Shown here: positions 1 through 12,020 of the stretch, piece by piece | Position numbering within the stretch: position 1 is the stretch's first letter | Layout of the letters: each line of letters begins with the position of its first letter | DNA from: Hydractinia symbiolongicarpus | Taxonomy: Eukaryota; Cnidaria; Hydrozoa; Anthoathecata; Hydractiniidae | Assembly (NCBI RefSeq): GCF_029227915.1 | Contig: NC_079876.1 | Span: 10,232,001 to 10,296,000, forward strand | Length of the DNA stretch: 64,000 nucleotides | Direction of reading: 5' to 3' | Position numbers and translations under genes: made by a program | The notes under the pieces: model-generated | Database searches by the model: none | Seen by the model: only the letters and a program-made list of their open reading frames with translations | Told to the model about the DNA's origin: nothing

Positions 1-2232
1 TGTGACCCAACCGTTGTAACTCAAACGGACTGACACCGTTAGAAAGTCAATGAAATGTAGTTTTTGAAACTATCGCTATTTCTTCAGCACGCAATAACGG
101 ATAGGATTGGTCCCACAGTAAGAAATGACTTATTTCTCTAAATTTTTAAATGAAGCGCAACCACAGCGCCCAGTATAATCGCTGAGTTCCGGCAATCACG
201 TCAATTTAAAAAGAATGTTATTTCTTGGAGTTCAATGGTCTCATTTATCATATTTATCAGGTCGCAGTCCAAAGTTTGTTCAATTAAGTCCCACAGTCAA
301 TCGTTTCATTGTTAAAAGCGATGCAACCTAGTAATATCGGAAAAATATCGCTAAATACATGTTGGTACGAATAGGTAACCCAACCGTTGTAACTCAAACG
401 GACTGACACCGTTAGAAAGTCAATGAAATGTAGTTTTTAAAACTATCGCTATTTCTTTAGCGCGCGATAACGGATAGGATCGGTTCCACAGTAAAGAATG
501 ACTTATTTATCTAAATTTTTAAATGAAGCGCTACCACAGCGGCCAGTATAATCACTGAGTTCCGGCAATCACGTCAAATTAAGAAGAATGTTATTTCTTG
601 GAGCCCAATGGTCTCATTTATCACATTTGTCAGGTCACAGTCCAAAGTTAGTTCAATTAAGTCCCACAGTCAATCGTTTCATTGTTAAAAGCAATGCAAC
701 CTAGTAATATCAATAAAAATATCGCTAAATACATGTTGGTACGAATATGTGACGCAACCGTTGTAACTCAAACGGACTGACACCGCTACAAAATCAATGA
801 AATGTAGTTTTTGAAACTGTCGCTATTTCTTAAGCGCGCGATAACGGATAGGATTTGCCCCACAGTAAAGAATGACTTATTTATCTAAATTTTTAAATGA
901 AGCGCTACCACAGCGCCCAGTATAATCGCTGAGTTCCGGCAATCACGTCAATTTAAGAAGAATGTTATTTCTTGGAGTCCAATTGTCTCATTTATCAGGT
1001 CACAGTCCAAAGTTAGTTTAATTAAGTCCCACAGGCATTTGTTTCATTGTTAAAAGCGATGCAACCTAGTAATATCAAAACAAATATCGCTAAATACATG
1101 TTGGTACGGATACGTGACCCAACCGTTGTAACTCAAACGGACTGACACCGTTAGAAAGTCAATGATATGTAGTTTATGAAACTGTTGATATTTCTTCAGC
1201 GCGCGATAACGGCTAGGATTGGTCCCACAGTAAAGAATGACTTATTTATCTAAATTTTTAAATGAAGCGCTACCACAGCGCCCAGTGTAATCGCTGAGTT
1301 CCGGCAATCCCGTCAAATTAAGAAGAATGTTATTTCTTAGAGTCCAATTGTCTCATTTAACACATTTAACAGGTTGCAGTCCAAAGTTAGTCAATTAAGT
1401 CCCACAGTCAATCGTTTCATTGTTAAAAGCGATGCAAGCTAGTGATATCAGAAAAATATCGCTTAATACATGTTCGTACGAAAAGGTGACCCAACCGTTG
1501 TAACTCAAATAGACTGACACCATTAGAAAGTCAATGAAATGTAGTTTTTGAAACTGTCGCTATTTCTTAAGCGCGCGATATTGGATATGATTGGTCCCAC
1601 AGTAAAGAATGTCTTGTTTATCTAAATTTTTTAATGAATCGCTACCACAGCGCCCAGTGTAATCGCTGAGTTCCGGCAATCACGTCAAATTAAGAAGAAT
1701 GTAATTTCTTGGAGTCCAATTGTCTCATTTATCACATTTATCAGGTCACATTCCAAAGTTAGTTCAATTAAGTCCCACAGGCATTCGTTTCATTGTTAAA
1801 AGCGATGCAACCTAGTAATATCAAAACAAATATCGCTAAATACATGTTGGTACGAATATGTGACCCAACCGTTGTAACTCAAACGGACTGACACCGTTAG
1901 AAAGGCAATGAAATGTAGTTTTTGAAACTGTCGCCATTTCTTCAGCGCGCGATAACGGCTAGGATTGGTCCCACAGTAAAGAATGACTTATTTATCTAAA
2001 TTTTTAAATGAAGCGCTACCACAGCGGCCAGTATAATCACTGAGTTCCGGCAATCACGTCAAATTAAGAAGAATGTTATTTCTTAGAGCCCAATGGTCTC
2101 AATTATCACATTTATCAGGTCACAGTCCAAATGTTAGTTCAATTAAGTCCCACAGTCATTCGTTTCATTGTTAAAAGCGATGCAACCCAGTAATATCAGA
2201 TAAATATCGCTAAATACATGGTGGTACGAATA
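1..2232. repeat. Six-monomer higher-order unit, first copy
   Basis: Six monomers with distinct variants (motif at 11, 384, 758, 1123, 1495, 1869) form a unit of 2,232 bp. The monomer starting at 2233 returns to the variant set of the monomer at base 1, including the rare CAGCACGCAATAACGG and TAAGAAATGACTTATTTC words, with only a few differences seen by eye (for example at 235/2467 and 313/2545). Monomer 2 is recognised by AGTTTTTAAAACTATCG, monomer 3 by GACACCGCTACAAAATC, and monomers 4 and 5 by the TTATGAAACTGTTGATA and AAATAGACTGACACC variants. Confidence 0.85.
758..1122. repeat. 365-bp monomer with 9-bp deletion
   Basis: This copy is 9 bp shorter than its neighbours. The usual TCATTTATCACATTTATCAGG is reduced to TCATTTATCAGG near 990. 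The repeated word ATTTATCA flanks the lost bases, consistent with slippage or deletion between short direct repeats. Its counterpart in the second unit (starting at 2616) keeps the 9 bp, so the loss came after the two units separated. Confidence 0.85.
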
Positions 2233-3736
2233 TGTGACCCAACCGTTGTAACTCAAACGGACTGACACCGTTAGAAAGTCAATGAAATGTAGTTTTTGAA
2301 ACTATCGCTATTTCTTCAGCACGCAATAACGGATAGGATTGGTCCCACAGTAAGAAATGACTTATTTCTCTAAATTTTTAAATGAAGCGCAACCACAGCG
2401 CCCAGTATAATCGCTGAGTTCCGGCAATCACGTCAATTTAAAAAGAATGTTATTTCTTGGAGTTCAATTGTCTCATTTATCATATTTATCAGGTCGCAGT
2501 CCAAAGTTTGTTCAATTAAGTCCCACAGTCAATCTTTTCATTGTTAAAAGCGATGCAACCTAGTAATATCGGAAAAATATCGCTAAATACATGTTGGTAC
2601 GAATAGGTAACCCAACCGTTGTAACTCAAACGGACTGACACCGCTACAAAATCAATGAAATGTAGTTTTTGAAACTGTCGCTATTTCTTAAGCGCGCGAT
2701 AACGGATAGGATTTGCCCCACAGTAAAGAATGACTTATTTATCTAAATTTTTAAATGAAGCGCTACCACAGCGCCCAGTATAATCGCTGAGTTCCGGCAA
2801 TCACGTCAATTTAAGAAGAATGTTATTTCTTGGAGTCCAATTGTCTCATTTATCACATTTATCAGGTCACAGTCCAAAGTTAGTTTAATTAAGTCCCACA
2901 GGCATTTGTTTCATTGTTAAAAGCGATGCAACCTAGTAATATCAAAACAAATATCGCTAAATACATGTTGGTACGGATACGTGACCCAACCGTTGTAACT
3001 CAAACGGACTGACACCGTTAGAAAGTCAATGAAATGTAGTTTATGAAACTGTTGATATTTCTTCAGCGCGCGATAACGGCTAGGATTGGTCCCACAGTAA
3101 AGAATGACTTATTTATCTAAATTTTTAAATGAAGCGCTACCACAGCGCCCAGTGTAATCGCTGAGTCCCGGCAATCCCGTCAAATTAAGAAGAATGTTAT
3201 TTCTTAGAGTCCAATTGTCTCATTTATCACATTTAACAGGTTGCAGTCCAAAGTTAGTTCAATTAAGTCCCACAGTCAATCGTTTCATTGTTAAAAGCGA
3301 TGCAAGCTAGTGATATCAGAAAAATATCGCTTAATACATGTTCGTACGAATAGGTGACCCAACCGTTGTAACTCAAATAGACTGACACCGTTAGAAAGTC
3401 AATGAAATGTAGTTTTTGAAACTGTCGCTATTTCCTAAGCGCGCGATAATGGATAGGATTGGTCCCACAGTAAAGAATGTCTTGTTTATCTAAATTTTTT
3501 AATGAATCGCTACCACAGCGCCCAGTGTAATCGCTGAGTTCCGGCAATCACGTCAAATTAAGAAGAATGTTATTTCTTGGAGTCCAATTGTCTCATTTAT
3601 CACATTTATCAGGTCACATTCCAAAGTTAGTTCAATTAAGTCCCACAGGCATTCGTTTCATTGTTAAAAGCGATGCAACCTAGTATTATCAAAACAAATA
3701 TCGCTAAATACATGTTGGTACGGATACGTGACCCAA
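2233..3736. repeat. Second, contracted copy of the six-monomer unit
   Basis: Monomers at 2243, 2616, 2990 and 3363 correspond to monomers 1, 3, 4 and 5 of the preceding unit. The equivalent of monomer 2 is missing. The monomer at 2616 starts with the GGTAACCCAACCG junction that precedes monomer 2 in the first unit and then carries the CCGCTACAAAATC variant of monomer 3. It is therefore a 2/3 hybrid produced by loss of one monomer, most simply by unequal exchange or intrastrand deletion. No clear copy of monomer 6 follows; the dimer block begins instead. Confidence 0.8.
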
Positions 3737-5976
3737 CAGTTGTAACTCAAACGGACTGACACCGTTAGAAAGTCAATGAAATGTAGTTTATGAAACTGTT
3801 GATATTTCTTCAGCGCGCGATAACGGCTAGGATTGGTCCCACAGTAAAGAATGACTTATTTATCTAAATTTTTAAATGAAGCGCTACCACAGCGCCCAGT
3901 GTAATCGCTGAGTTCCGGCAATCCCGTAAAATTAAGAAGAATGTTATTTCTTAGAGTCCAATTGTCTCATTTATCACATTTAACAGGTTGCAGTCCAAAG
4001 TTAGTTCAATTAAGTCAACCAGTCAATCGTTTCATTGTTAAAAGCGATGCAAGCTAGTGATATCAGAAAAATATCGCTTAATACATGTTCGTACGAATAG
4101 GTGATCCAACCGTTGTAACTCAAATAGACTGACACCATTAGAAAGTCAATGAAATGTAGTTTTTGAACTGTCGCTATTTCTTAAGCGCGCGATAATGGAT
4201 AGGATTGGTCCCACAGTAAAGAATGACTTGTTTATCTAAATTTTTTAATGAATCGCTACCACAGCGCCCAGTGTAATCGCTGAGTTCCGGCAATCACGTC
4301 AAATTAAGAAGAATGTTATTTCTTGGAGTCCAATTGTCTCATTTATCACATTTATCAGGTCACATTCCAAAGTTAGTTCAATTAAGTCCCACAGGCATTC
4401 GTTTCATTGTTAAAAGCGATGCAACCTAGTAATATCAAAACAAATATCGCTAAATACATGTTGGTACGGATACGTGACCCAACCGTTGTAACTCAAACGG
4501 ACTGACACCGTTAGAAAGTCAATGAAATGTAGTTTATGAAACTGTTGATATTTCTTCAGCGCACGATAACGGCTAGGATTGGTCCCACAGTAAAGGATGA
4601 CTTATTTATCTAAATTTTTAAATGAAGCGCTACCACAGCGCCCAGTGTAATCGCTGAGTTCCGGCAATCCCGTAAAATTAAGAAGAATGTTATTTCTTAG
4701 AGTCCAATTGTCTCATTTATCACATTTAACAGGTTGCAGTCCAAAGTTAGTTCAATTAAGTCAACCAGTCAATCGTTTCATTGTTAAAAGCGATGCAAGC
4801 TAGTGATATCAGAAAAATATCGCTTAATACATGTTCGTACGAATAGGTGATCCAACCGTTGTAACTCAAATAGACTGACACCATTAGAAAGTCAATGAAA
4901 TGTAGTTTTTGAACTGTCGCTATTTCTTAAGCGCGCGATAATGGATAGGATTGGTCCCACAGTAAAGAATGACTTGTTTATCTAAATTTTTTAATGAATC
5001 GCTACCACAGCGCCCAGTGTAATCGCTGAGTTCCGGCAATCACGTCAAATTAAGAAGAATGTTATTTCTTGGAGTCCAATTGTCTCATTTATCACATTTA
5101 TCAGGTCACATTCCAAAGTTAGTTCAATTAAGTCCCACAGGCATTCGTTTCATTGTTAAAAGCGATGCAACCTAGTAATATCAAAACAAATATCGCTAAA
5201 TACATGTTGGTACGGATACGTGACCCAACCGTTGTAACTCAAACGGACTGACACCGTTAGAAAGTCAATGAAATGTAGTTTATGAAACTGTTGATATTTC
5301 TTCAGCGCACGATAACGGCTAGGATTGGTCCCACAGTAAAGGATGACTTATTTATCTAAATTTTTAAATGAAGCGCTACCACAGCGCCCAGTGTAATCGC
5401 TGAGTTCCGGCAATCCCGCAAAATTAAGAAGAATGTTATTTCTTAGAGTCCAATTGTCTCATTTATCACATTTAACAGGTTGCAGTCCAAAGTTAGTTCA
5501 ATTAAGTCCCACAGTCAATCGTTTCATTGTTAAAAGCGATGCAAGCTAGTGATATCAGAAAAATATCGCTTAATACATGTTCGTACGAATAGGTGACCCA
5601 ACCGTTGTAACTCAAATAGACTGACACCGTTAGAAAGTCAATGAAATGTAGTTTTTGCAACTGTTGATATTTCTTGAGCGCGCAATAACGGCTAGGATTG
5701 GTTCCACAGTAAAGAATGACTTATTTATCTAAATTTTTAAATGAATCGCTACCACAGCGCCCAGTGTAATCGCTGAGTTCCGGCAATCACGTCAAATTAA
5801 GAAGAATGTTATTTCTTGGAGTCCAATTTTTTTCATTTATCACATTTATCAGGTCATAGTTCAAAGTTAGTTCAATTAAGTCCCACAGGCATTCGTTTCA
5901 TTGTTAAAAGCGATGCAACCTAGTAATATCAAAACAAATATCGCTAAATACATGTTGGTACGGATACGTGACCCAA
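2990..5976. repeat. Alternating two-monomer (dimer) block
   Basis: Two monomer types alternate. One has AAACGGACTGACACC with TTATGAAACTGTTGATA; the other has AAATAGACTGACACC, usually with a GTCGCTATTTC variant. Dimer starts are at 2990, 3737, 4483 and 5229, a spacing of 746-747 bp. Adjacent dimers are nearly identical; the pairs at 3737 and 4483 share rare changes such as GTGATCCAACC, AGTCAACCAGTC and the one-base loss in TTTTTGAACTGTCGC. The last second-type monomer (5602) is mosaic, with GTTGATATTTCTTGAGCG. Confidence 0.85.
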
Positions 5977-8966
5977 CCGTGGTAACTCAAACGGACTCAC
6001 ACCGTTAGAAAGTCAATGAAATGTAGTTTATGAAACTGTTGATATTTCTTCAGCACGCGATAACGGCTAGGATTGGTCCCACAGTAAAAAATGACTTATT
6101 TATCTAAATTTTTAAATGAAGCGCTACCACAGCGCCCAGTGTAATCGCTGAGTTCCGACAATCCCGTCAAATTAAGAAGAATGTTATTTCTTAGAGTCCA
6201 ATTGTCTCATTTATCACATTTAACAGGTCACATTCCAAAGTTAGTTCAATTAAGTCCCACAGGCATTCGTTTCATTGTTAAAAGCGATGCAACCTAGTAA
6301 TATCAAAACAAATATCGCTAAATACATGTTGGTACGGATACGTGACCCAACCGTTGTAACTCAAACGGACTGACACCGTTAGAAAGTCAATGAAATGTAG
6401 TTTATGAAACTGTTGATATTTCTTCAGCGCGCGATAACGGCTAGGATTGGTCCCACAGTAAAGAATGACTTATTTATCTAAATTTTTAAATGAAGCGCTA
6501 CCACAGCGCCCAGTGTAATCGCTGAGTTCCGGCAATCCCGTCAAATTAAGAAGAATGTTATTTCTTAGAGTCCAATTGTCTCATTTATCACATTTAACAG
6601 GTTGCAGTCCAAAGTTAGTTCAATTAAGTCCCACAGTCAATCGTTTCATTGTTAAAAGCGATGCAAGCTAGTGATATCAGAAAAATATCGCTTAATACAT
6701 GTTCGTACGAATAGGTGACCCAACCGTTGTAACTCAAATAGACTGACACCGTTAGAAAGTCAATGAAATGTAGTTTTTGAAACTGTCGCTATTTCCTAAG
6801 CGCGCGATAATGGATAGGATTGGTCCCACAGTAAAGAATGTCTTGTTTATCTAAATTTTTTAATGAATCGCTACCACAGCGCCCAGTGTAATCGCTGAGT
6901 TCCGGCAATCACGTCAAATTAAGAAGAATGTTATTTCTTGGAGTCCAATTGTCTCATTTATCACATTTGTCAGGTCACATTCCAAAGTTAGTTCAATTAA
7001 GTCCCACAGGCATTCGTTTCATTGTTAAAAGCGATGCAACCTAGTAATATCAAAACAAATATCGCTAAATACATGTTGGTACGGATACGTGACCCAACCG
7101 TTGTAACTCAAACGGACTGACACCGTTAGAAAGTCAATGAAATGTAGTTTATGAAACTGTTGATATTTCTTGAGCGCGCAATAACGGCTAGGATTGGTCC
7201 CACAGTAAAGAATGACTTATTTATCTAAATTTTTAAATGAAGAGCTACCACAGCGCCCAGTGTAATCGCTGAGTTCCGGCAATCCCGTAAAATTAAGAAG
7301 AATGTTATTTCTTAGAGTCCAATTGTCTCATTTATCACATTTAACAGGTTGCAGTCCAAAGTTAGTTCAATTAAGTCAACCAGTCAATCGTTTCATTGTT
7401 AAAAGCGATGCAAGCTAGTGATATCAGAAAAATATCGCTTAATACATGTTCGTACGAATAGGTGACCCAACCGTTGTAACTCAAATAGACTGACACAATT
7501 AGAAAGTCAATGAAATGTAGTTTTTGAACTGTCGCTATTTCTTAAGCGCGCGATAATGGATAGGATTGGTCCCACAGTAAAGAATGACTTGTTTATCTAA
7601 ATTTTTTAATGAATCGCTACCACAGCGCCCAGTGTAATCGCTGAGTTCCGGCAATCACGTCAAATTAAGAAGAATGTTATTTCTTGGAGTCCAATTGTCT
7701 CATTTATCACATTTATCAGGTCACATTCCAAAGTTAGTTCAATTAAGTCCCACAGGCATTCGTTTCATTGTTAAAAGCGATGCAACCTAGTAATATCAAA
7801 ACAAATATCGCTAAATACATGTTGGTACGGATACGTGACCCAACCGTTTTAACTCAAACGGACTGACACCGTTAGAAAGTCAATGAAATGTAGTTTATGA
7901 AACTGTTGATATTTCTTGAGCGCGCAATAACGGCTAGGATTGGTTCCACAGTAAAGAATGACTTATTTATCTAAATTTTTAAATGAATCGCTACCACAGC
8001 GCCCAGTGTAATCGCTGAGTTCCGGCAATCACGTCAAATTAAGAAGAATGTTATTTCTTGGAGTCCAATTTTTTTCATTTATCACATTTATCAGGTCATA
8101 GTTCAAAGTTAGTTCAATTAAGTCCCACAGGCATTCGTTTCATTGTTAAAAGCGATGCAACCTAGTAATATCAAAACAAATATCGCTAAATACATGTTGG
8201 TACGGATACGTGACCCAACCGTTGTAACTCAAACGGACTCACACCGTTAGAAAGTCAATGAAATGTAGTTTATGAAACTGTTGATATTTCTTCAGCACGC
8301 GATAACGGCTAGGATTGGTCCCACAGTAAAAAATGACTTATTTATCTAAATTTTTAAATGAAGCGCTACCACAGCGCCCAGTGTAATCGCTGAGTTCCGA
8401 CAATCCCGTCAAATTAAGAAGAATGTTATTTCTTAGAGTCCAATTGTCTCATTTATCACATTTAACAGGTCACATTCCAAAGTTAGTTCAATTAAGTCCC
8501 ACAGGCATTCGTTTCATTGTTAAAAGCGATGCAACCTAGTAATATCAAAACAAATATCGCTAAATACATGTTGGTACGGATACGTGACCCAACCGTTGTA
8601 ACTCAAACGGACTGACACCGTTAGAAAGTCAATGAAATGTAGTTTATGAAACTGTTGATATTTCTTCAGCGCGCGATAACGGCTAGGATTGGTCCCACAG
8701 TAAAGAATGACTTATTTATCTAAATTTTTAAATGAAGCGCTACCACAGCGCCCAGTGTAATCGCTGAGTTCCGGCAATCCCGTAAAATTAAGAAGAATGT
8801 TATTTCTTAGAGTCCAATTGTCACATTTATTACATTTAACAGGTTGCAGTCCAAAGTTAGTTCAATTAAGTCCCACAGTCAATCGTTTCATTGTTAAAAG
8901 CGATGCAAGCTAGTAATATCAAAACAAATATCGCTAAATACATGTTGGTACGGATACGTGACCCAA
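5602..8966. repeat. Block repeated at 2,242-bp displacement
   Basis: The three monomers at 5602, 5977 and 6351 recur at 7844, 8219 and 8593, in each case 2,242 bp away, which is six monomers. Shared rare variants include GGTTCCACAGTAAAG, CCAATTTTTTTCATTTATC, ACTCACACCGTTAG, TCAGCACGCGATAACGG and GTTCCGACAATCCC. The intervening monomers (6724, 7098, 7471) follow the dimer pattern. The match is lost after 8593, so this is a partial six-monomer duplication laid over the older dimer structure. Confidence 0.75.
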
Positions 8967-11926
8967 CCGTTGTAACTCAAACGGACTGACACCGTTAGAA
9001 AGTCAATGAAATGTAGTTTATGAAACTGTTGATATTTCTTCAGCGCGCGATAACGGCTAGGATTGGTCCCACAGTAAAGAATGACTTATTTATCTAAATT
9101 TTTAAATGAAGCGCTACCACAGCGCCCAGTGTAATCGCTGAGTTCCGGCAATCCCGTAAAATTAAGAAGAATGTTATTTCTTAGAGTCCAATTGTCTCAT
9201 TTATCACATTTAACAGGTTGCAGTCCAAAGTTAGTTCAAATAAGTCCCACAGTCAATCGTTTCATTGTTAAAAGCGATGCAAGCTAGTGATATCAGAAAA
9301 ATATCGCTTAATACATGTTCGTACGAATTGGTGACCCAACCGTGGTAACTTAAATAGACTGACACCGTTAGAAAGTCAATGAAATGTAGTTTTTGAAACT
9401 GTCGCTATTTCTTAAGCGCGCGATAATGGATAGGATTGGTCCCACAGTAAAGAATGACTTGTTTATCTAAATTTTTTAATGAATCGCTACCACAGCGCCC
9501 AGTGTAATCGCTGAGTTCCGGCAATCACGTAAAATTAAGAAGAATGTTATTTCTTGGAGTCCAATTGTCTCATATATCACATTTATCAGGTCACATTCCA
9601 AAGTTAGTTCAATTAAGTCCCACAGGCATTCGTTTCATTGTTAAAAGCGATTCAACCTAGTAATATCAAAACAAATATCGCTAAATACATGTTGGTACGG
9701 ATACGTGACCCAACCGTTGTAACTCAAACGGACTGACACCGTTAGAAAGTCAAGGAAATGTAGTTTATGAAACTGTTGATATTTCTTCAGCGCGCGATAA
9801 CGGCTAGGATTGGTCCCACAGTAAAGAATAACTTATTTTTCTAAATTTTTAAATGAAGCGCTACCACAGCGCCCAGTGTAATCGCTGAGTTCCGGCAATC
9901 CCGTCAAATTAAGAAGAATGTTATTTCTTGGAGTCCAATTGTCTCATTTATCACATTTATCAGGTCACATTCCAAAGTTAGTTCAATTAAGTCCCACAGG
10001 CATTCGTTTCATTGTTAAAAGCGATTCAACCTAGTAATATCAAAACAAATATCGCTAAATACATGTTGGTACGGATACGTGACCCAACCGTTGTAACTCA
10101 AACGGACTGACACCGTTAGAAAGTCAATGAAATGTAGTTTATGAAACTGTTGATATTTCTTAGCGCGCGATAACGGCTAGGATTGGTCACACAGTAAAGA
10201 ATGACTTACTTATCTAAATTTTTAAATGAAGCGCTACCACAGCGCCCAGTGTAATCGCTGAGTTCCGGCAATCCCGTCAAATTAAGAAGAATGTTATTTC
10301 TTAGAGTCCAATTGTCTCATTTATCACATTTATCAGGTCACAGTCCAAAGTTAGTTCAATTAAGTCAACCAGTCAATCGTTTCATTGTTAAAAGCGATGC
10401 AACCTAGTAATATCGGAAAAATATCGCTAAATACATGTTGGTACGAATAGGTGACCCAACCGTTGTAACTCAAACGGACTGACACCGTTAGAAAGTCAAT
10501 GAAATGTAGTTTTTGAAACTGTCGCTATTTCTTCAGCGTGCGATAACGGCTAGGATTGGTCCCCCAGGAAAAAATGACTTATTAATCTAAATTTTTAAAT
10601 GAAGCGCTACCACAGCGTCCAGTGTAATCGCTGAGTTCCGGCAATCATGTCAAATTAAGAAGAATGTTATTTCTTGGAGTCCAATTTTTTTCATTTATCA
10701 CATTTATCAGGTCATAGTTCAAAGTTAGTTCAATTAAGTCCCACAGGCATTCGTTTCATTGTTAAAAGCGATGCAACCTAGTAATATCAAAACAAATATC
10801 GCTAAATACATGTTGGTACGGATACGTGACCCAACCGTTGTAACTCAAACGGACTGACACCGTTAGAAAGTCAATGAAATGTAGTTTATGAAACTGTTGA
10901 TATTTCTTCAGCGCGCAATAACGGCTAGGATTGGTCACACAGTAAAGAATGACTTATTTATCTAAATTTTTAAATGAAGCGCTACCACAGCGCCCAGTGT
11001 AATCGCTGAGTTCCGGCAATCCCGTCAAATTAAGAAGAATGTTATTTCTTAGAGTCCAATTGTCTCATTTATCACATTTATCAGGTCACAGTCCAAAGTT
11101 AGTTCAATTAAGTCAACCAGTCAATCGTTTCATTGTTAAAAGCGATGCAACCTAGTAATATCGGAAAAATATCGCTAAATACATGTTGGTACGAATAGGT
11201 GACCCAACCGTTGTAACTCAAACGGACTGACACCGTTAGAAAGTCCATGAAATGTAGTTTTTGAAACTGTCGCCATTACTTCAGCGCGCGATTACGGCTA
11301 GGATTGGTCCCACAGTAAGAAATGACTCATTAATCTAAATTTTTAACAGAAGCGCTACCACAGCGCCCAGTGTAAACGCTGAGTTCCGGCAATCATGTCA
11401 AATTAGGAAGAATGTTATTTCTTGGAGTCCAATTTTTTTCATTTATCACATTTATCAGGTCATAGTTCAAAGTTAGTTCAATTAAGTCCCACAGTCAATC
11501 GTTTTACTGTTAAAAGCGATGCAACCTTGTAATATCAGATAAATATCGCTAAATACATGTTGGTACGAATATGTGACCCAACAGTTGTAACTCAAACGGA
11601 CTGACACCGCTACAAAGTCAATGAAAGGTAGTTTTTAAAACTATCGCTATTTCTTCAGCGCGCGATAACGACTAGGATTGGTCCCACAGTAAAGAATGAC
11701 TTATTTATCTAAATTTTTAAATGAAGCGGTACCACTGCGTCCAGTGTAATCACTGAGTTCCGGCAATCCCGTCAAATTAAGAAGAATGTTATTTCTTGAA
11801 GTCCAATTGTCTCATTTATCATATTTATCAGGTTGCAGTCCAAAGTTAGTTCAATTAAGTCCCACAGTCAATCGTTTCACTGTTAAAAGCGATGCAACCC
11901 TGTAATATCAGATAAATATCGCTAAA
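8967..11926. repeat. Dimer-like and mosaic monomers left of the LINE
   Basis: Monomers at 8967, 9340, 9714, 10088, 10460, 10835, 11208 and 11582. The pairs 10088/10460 and 10835/11208 form a dimer with 747-bp spacing and share GGTCACACAGTAAAG. The copy at 10460 carries GGTCCCCCAGGAAAAAATG, a variant that reappears far away in the 20.7-28 kb block. The monomer at 11208 carries TAAGAAATGACTCATTAATC, like the copies at 16952 and 19192, and the one at 11582 resembles the copy at 18818. The two sides of the LINE therefore belong to the same subfamily neighbourhood. Confidence 0.75.
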
Positions 11927-11930
11927 AGAT
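11923..11930. other. LINE 5' junction
   Basis: Satellite sequence ATATCGCTAAA ends at 11926 and the next base belongs to the element. In every uninterrupted monomer CGCTAAA is followed by TACATGTTGG, and that sequence resumes at 16550. Satellite bases on either side (345 + 28) add up to 373 bp, a normal monomer, so no target sequence was lost. Any target-site duplication would be limited to AAA hidden in the poly(A). Confidence 0.85.
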
Positions 11931-12020
11931 TTAAAAACTCACACTATTTCTAGGTCCCTGAGTTTAAGGATAGAATTGCATCACTCAGTATTTGAAGATA
12001 AACTGCGACGTGCGTGCAAG
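11927..12020 (+). other. LINE 5' leader, or truncated ORF1 start
   Basis: This is 94 bp between the satellite junction and the first in-frame ATG. The ORF1 frame has no stop codon across this leader and stays open back to 11916 in the satellite. It could be a genuine short 5' UTR, or the element could be 5'-truncated within a longer ORF1. No promoter motif could be recognised. Confidence 0.6.

Larger units (their letters stand above)
1..11926. repeat. Satellite array, left block (about 374-bp monomers)
   Basis: This block is head-to-tail tandem repeats with no gene. The motif CCGTTGTAACT, or a one-base variant, recurs at 11, 384, 758, 1123, 1495, 1869, 2243, 2616, 2990, 3363, 3737, 4110, 4483, 4856, 5229, 5602, 5977, 6351, 6724, 7098, 7471, 7844, 8219, 8593, 8967, 9340, 9714, 10088, 10460, 10835, 11208 and 11582, giving a period of 372-375 bp with one 365-bp copy. 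All copies have the same orientation. The block begins inside the array and is cut at 11926 by the LINE. Monomers here often end in TATCAAAACAAATATCGC or TATCAGAAAAATATCGC. Nothing protein-coding is supported. A centromeric or pericentromeric role is inferred only from array size and homogeneity. Confidence 0.98.

Noticed and set aside
1780-1810. Possible CENP-B box (ATTCGTTTCATTGTTA in some monomers)
   Set aside because: It matches the TTCG and the internal A of the core pattern but lacks the CGGG half. The other CCCG site in the monomer (AATCCCGTCAAATT) also fails the spacing.
1-11926. Telomeric repeats or rDNA spacer
   Set aside because: No TTAGGG-like short repeat and no rRNA-like segment were seen. 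The monomer shows no rRNA gene similarity that I recognise.
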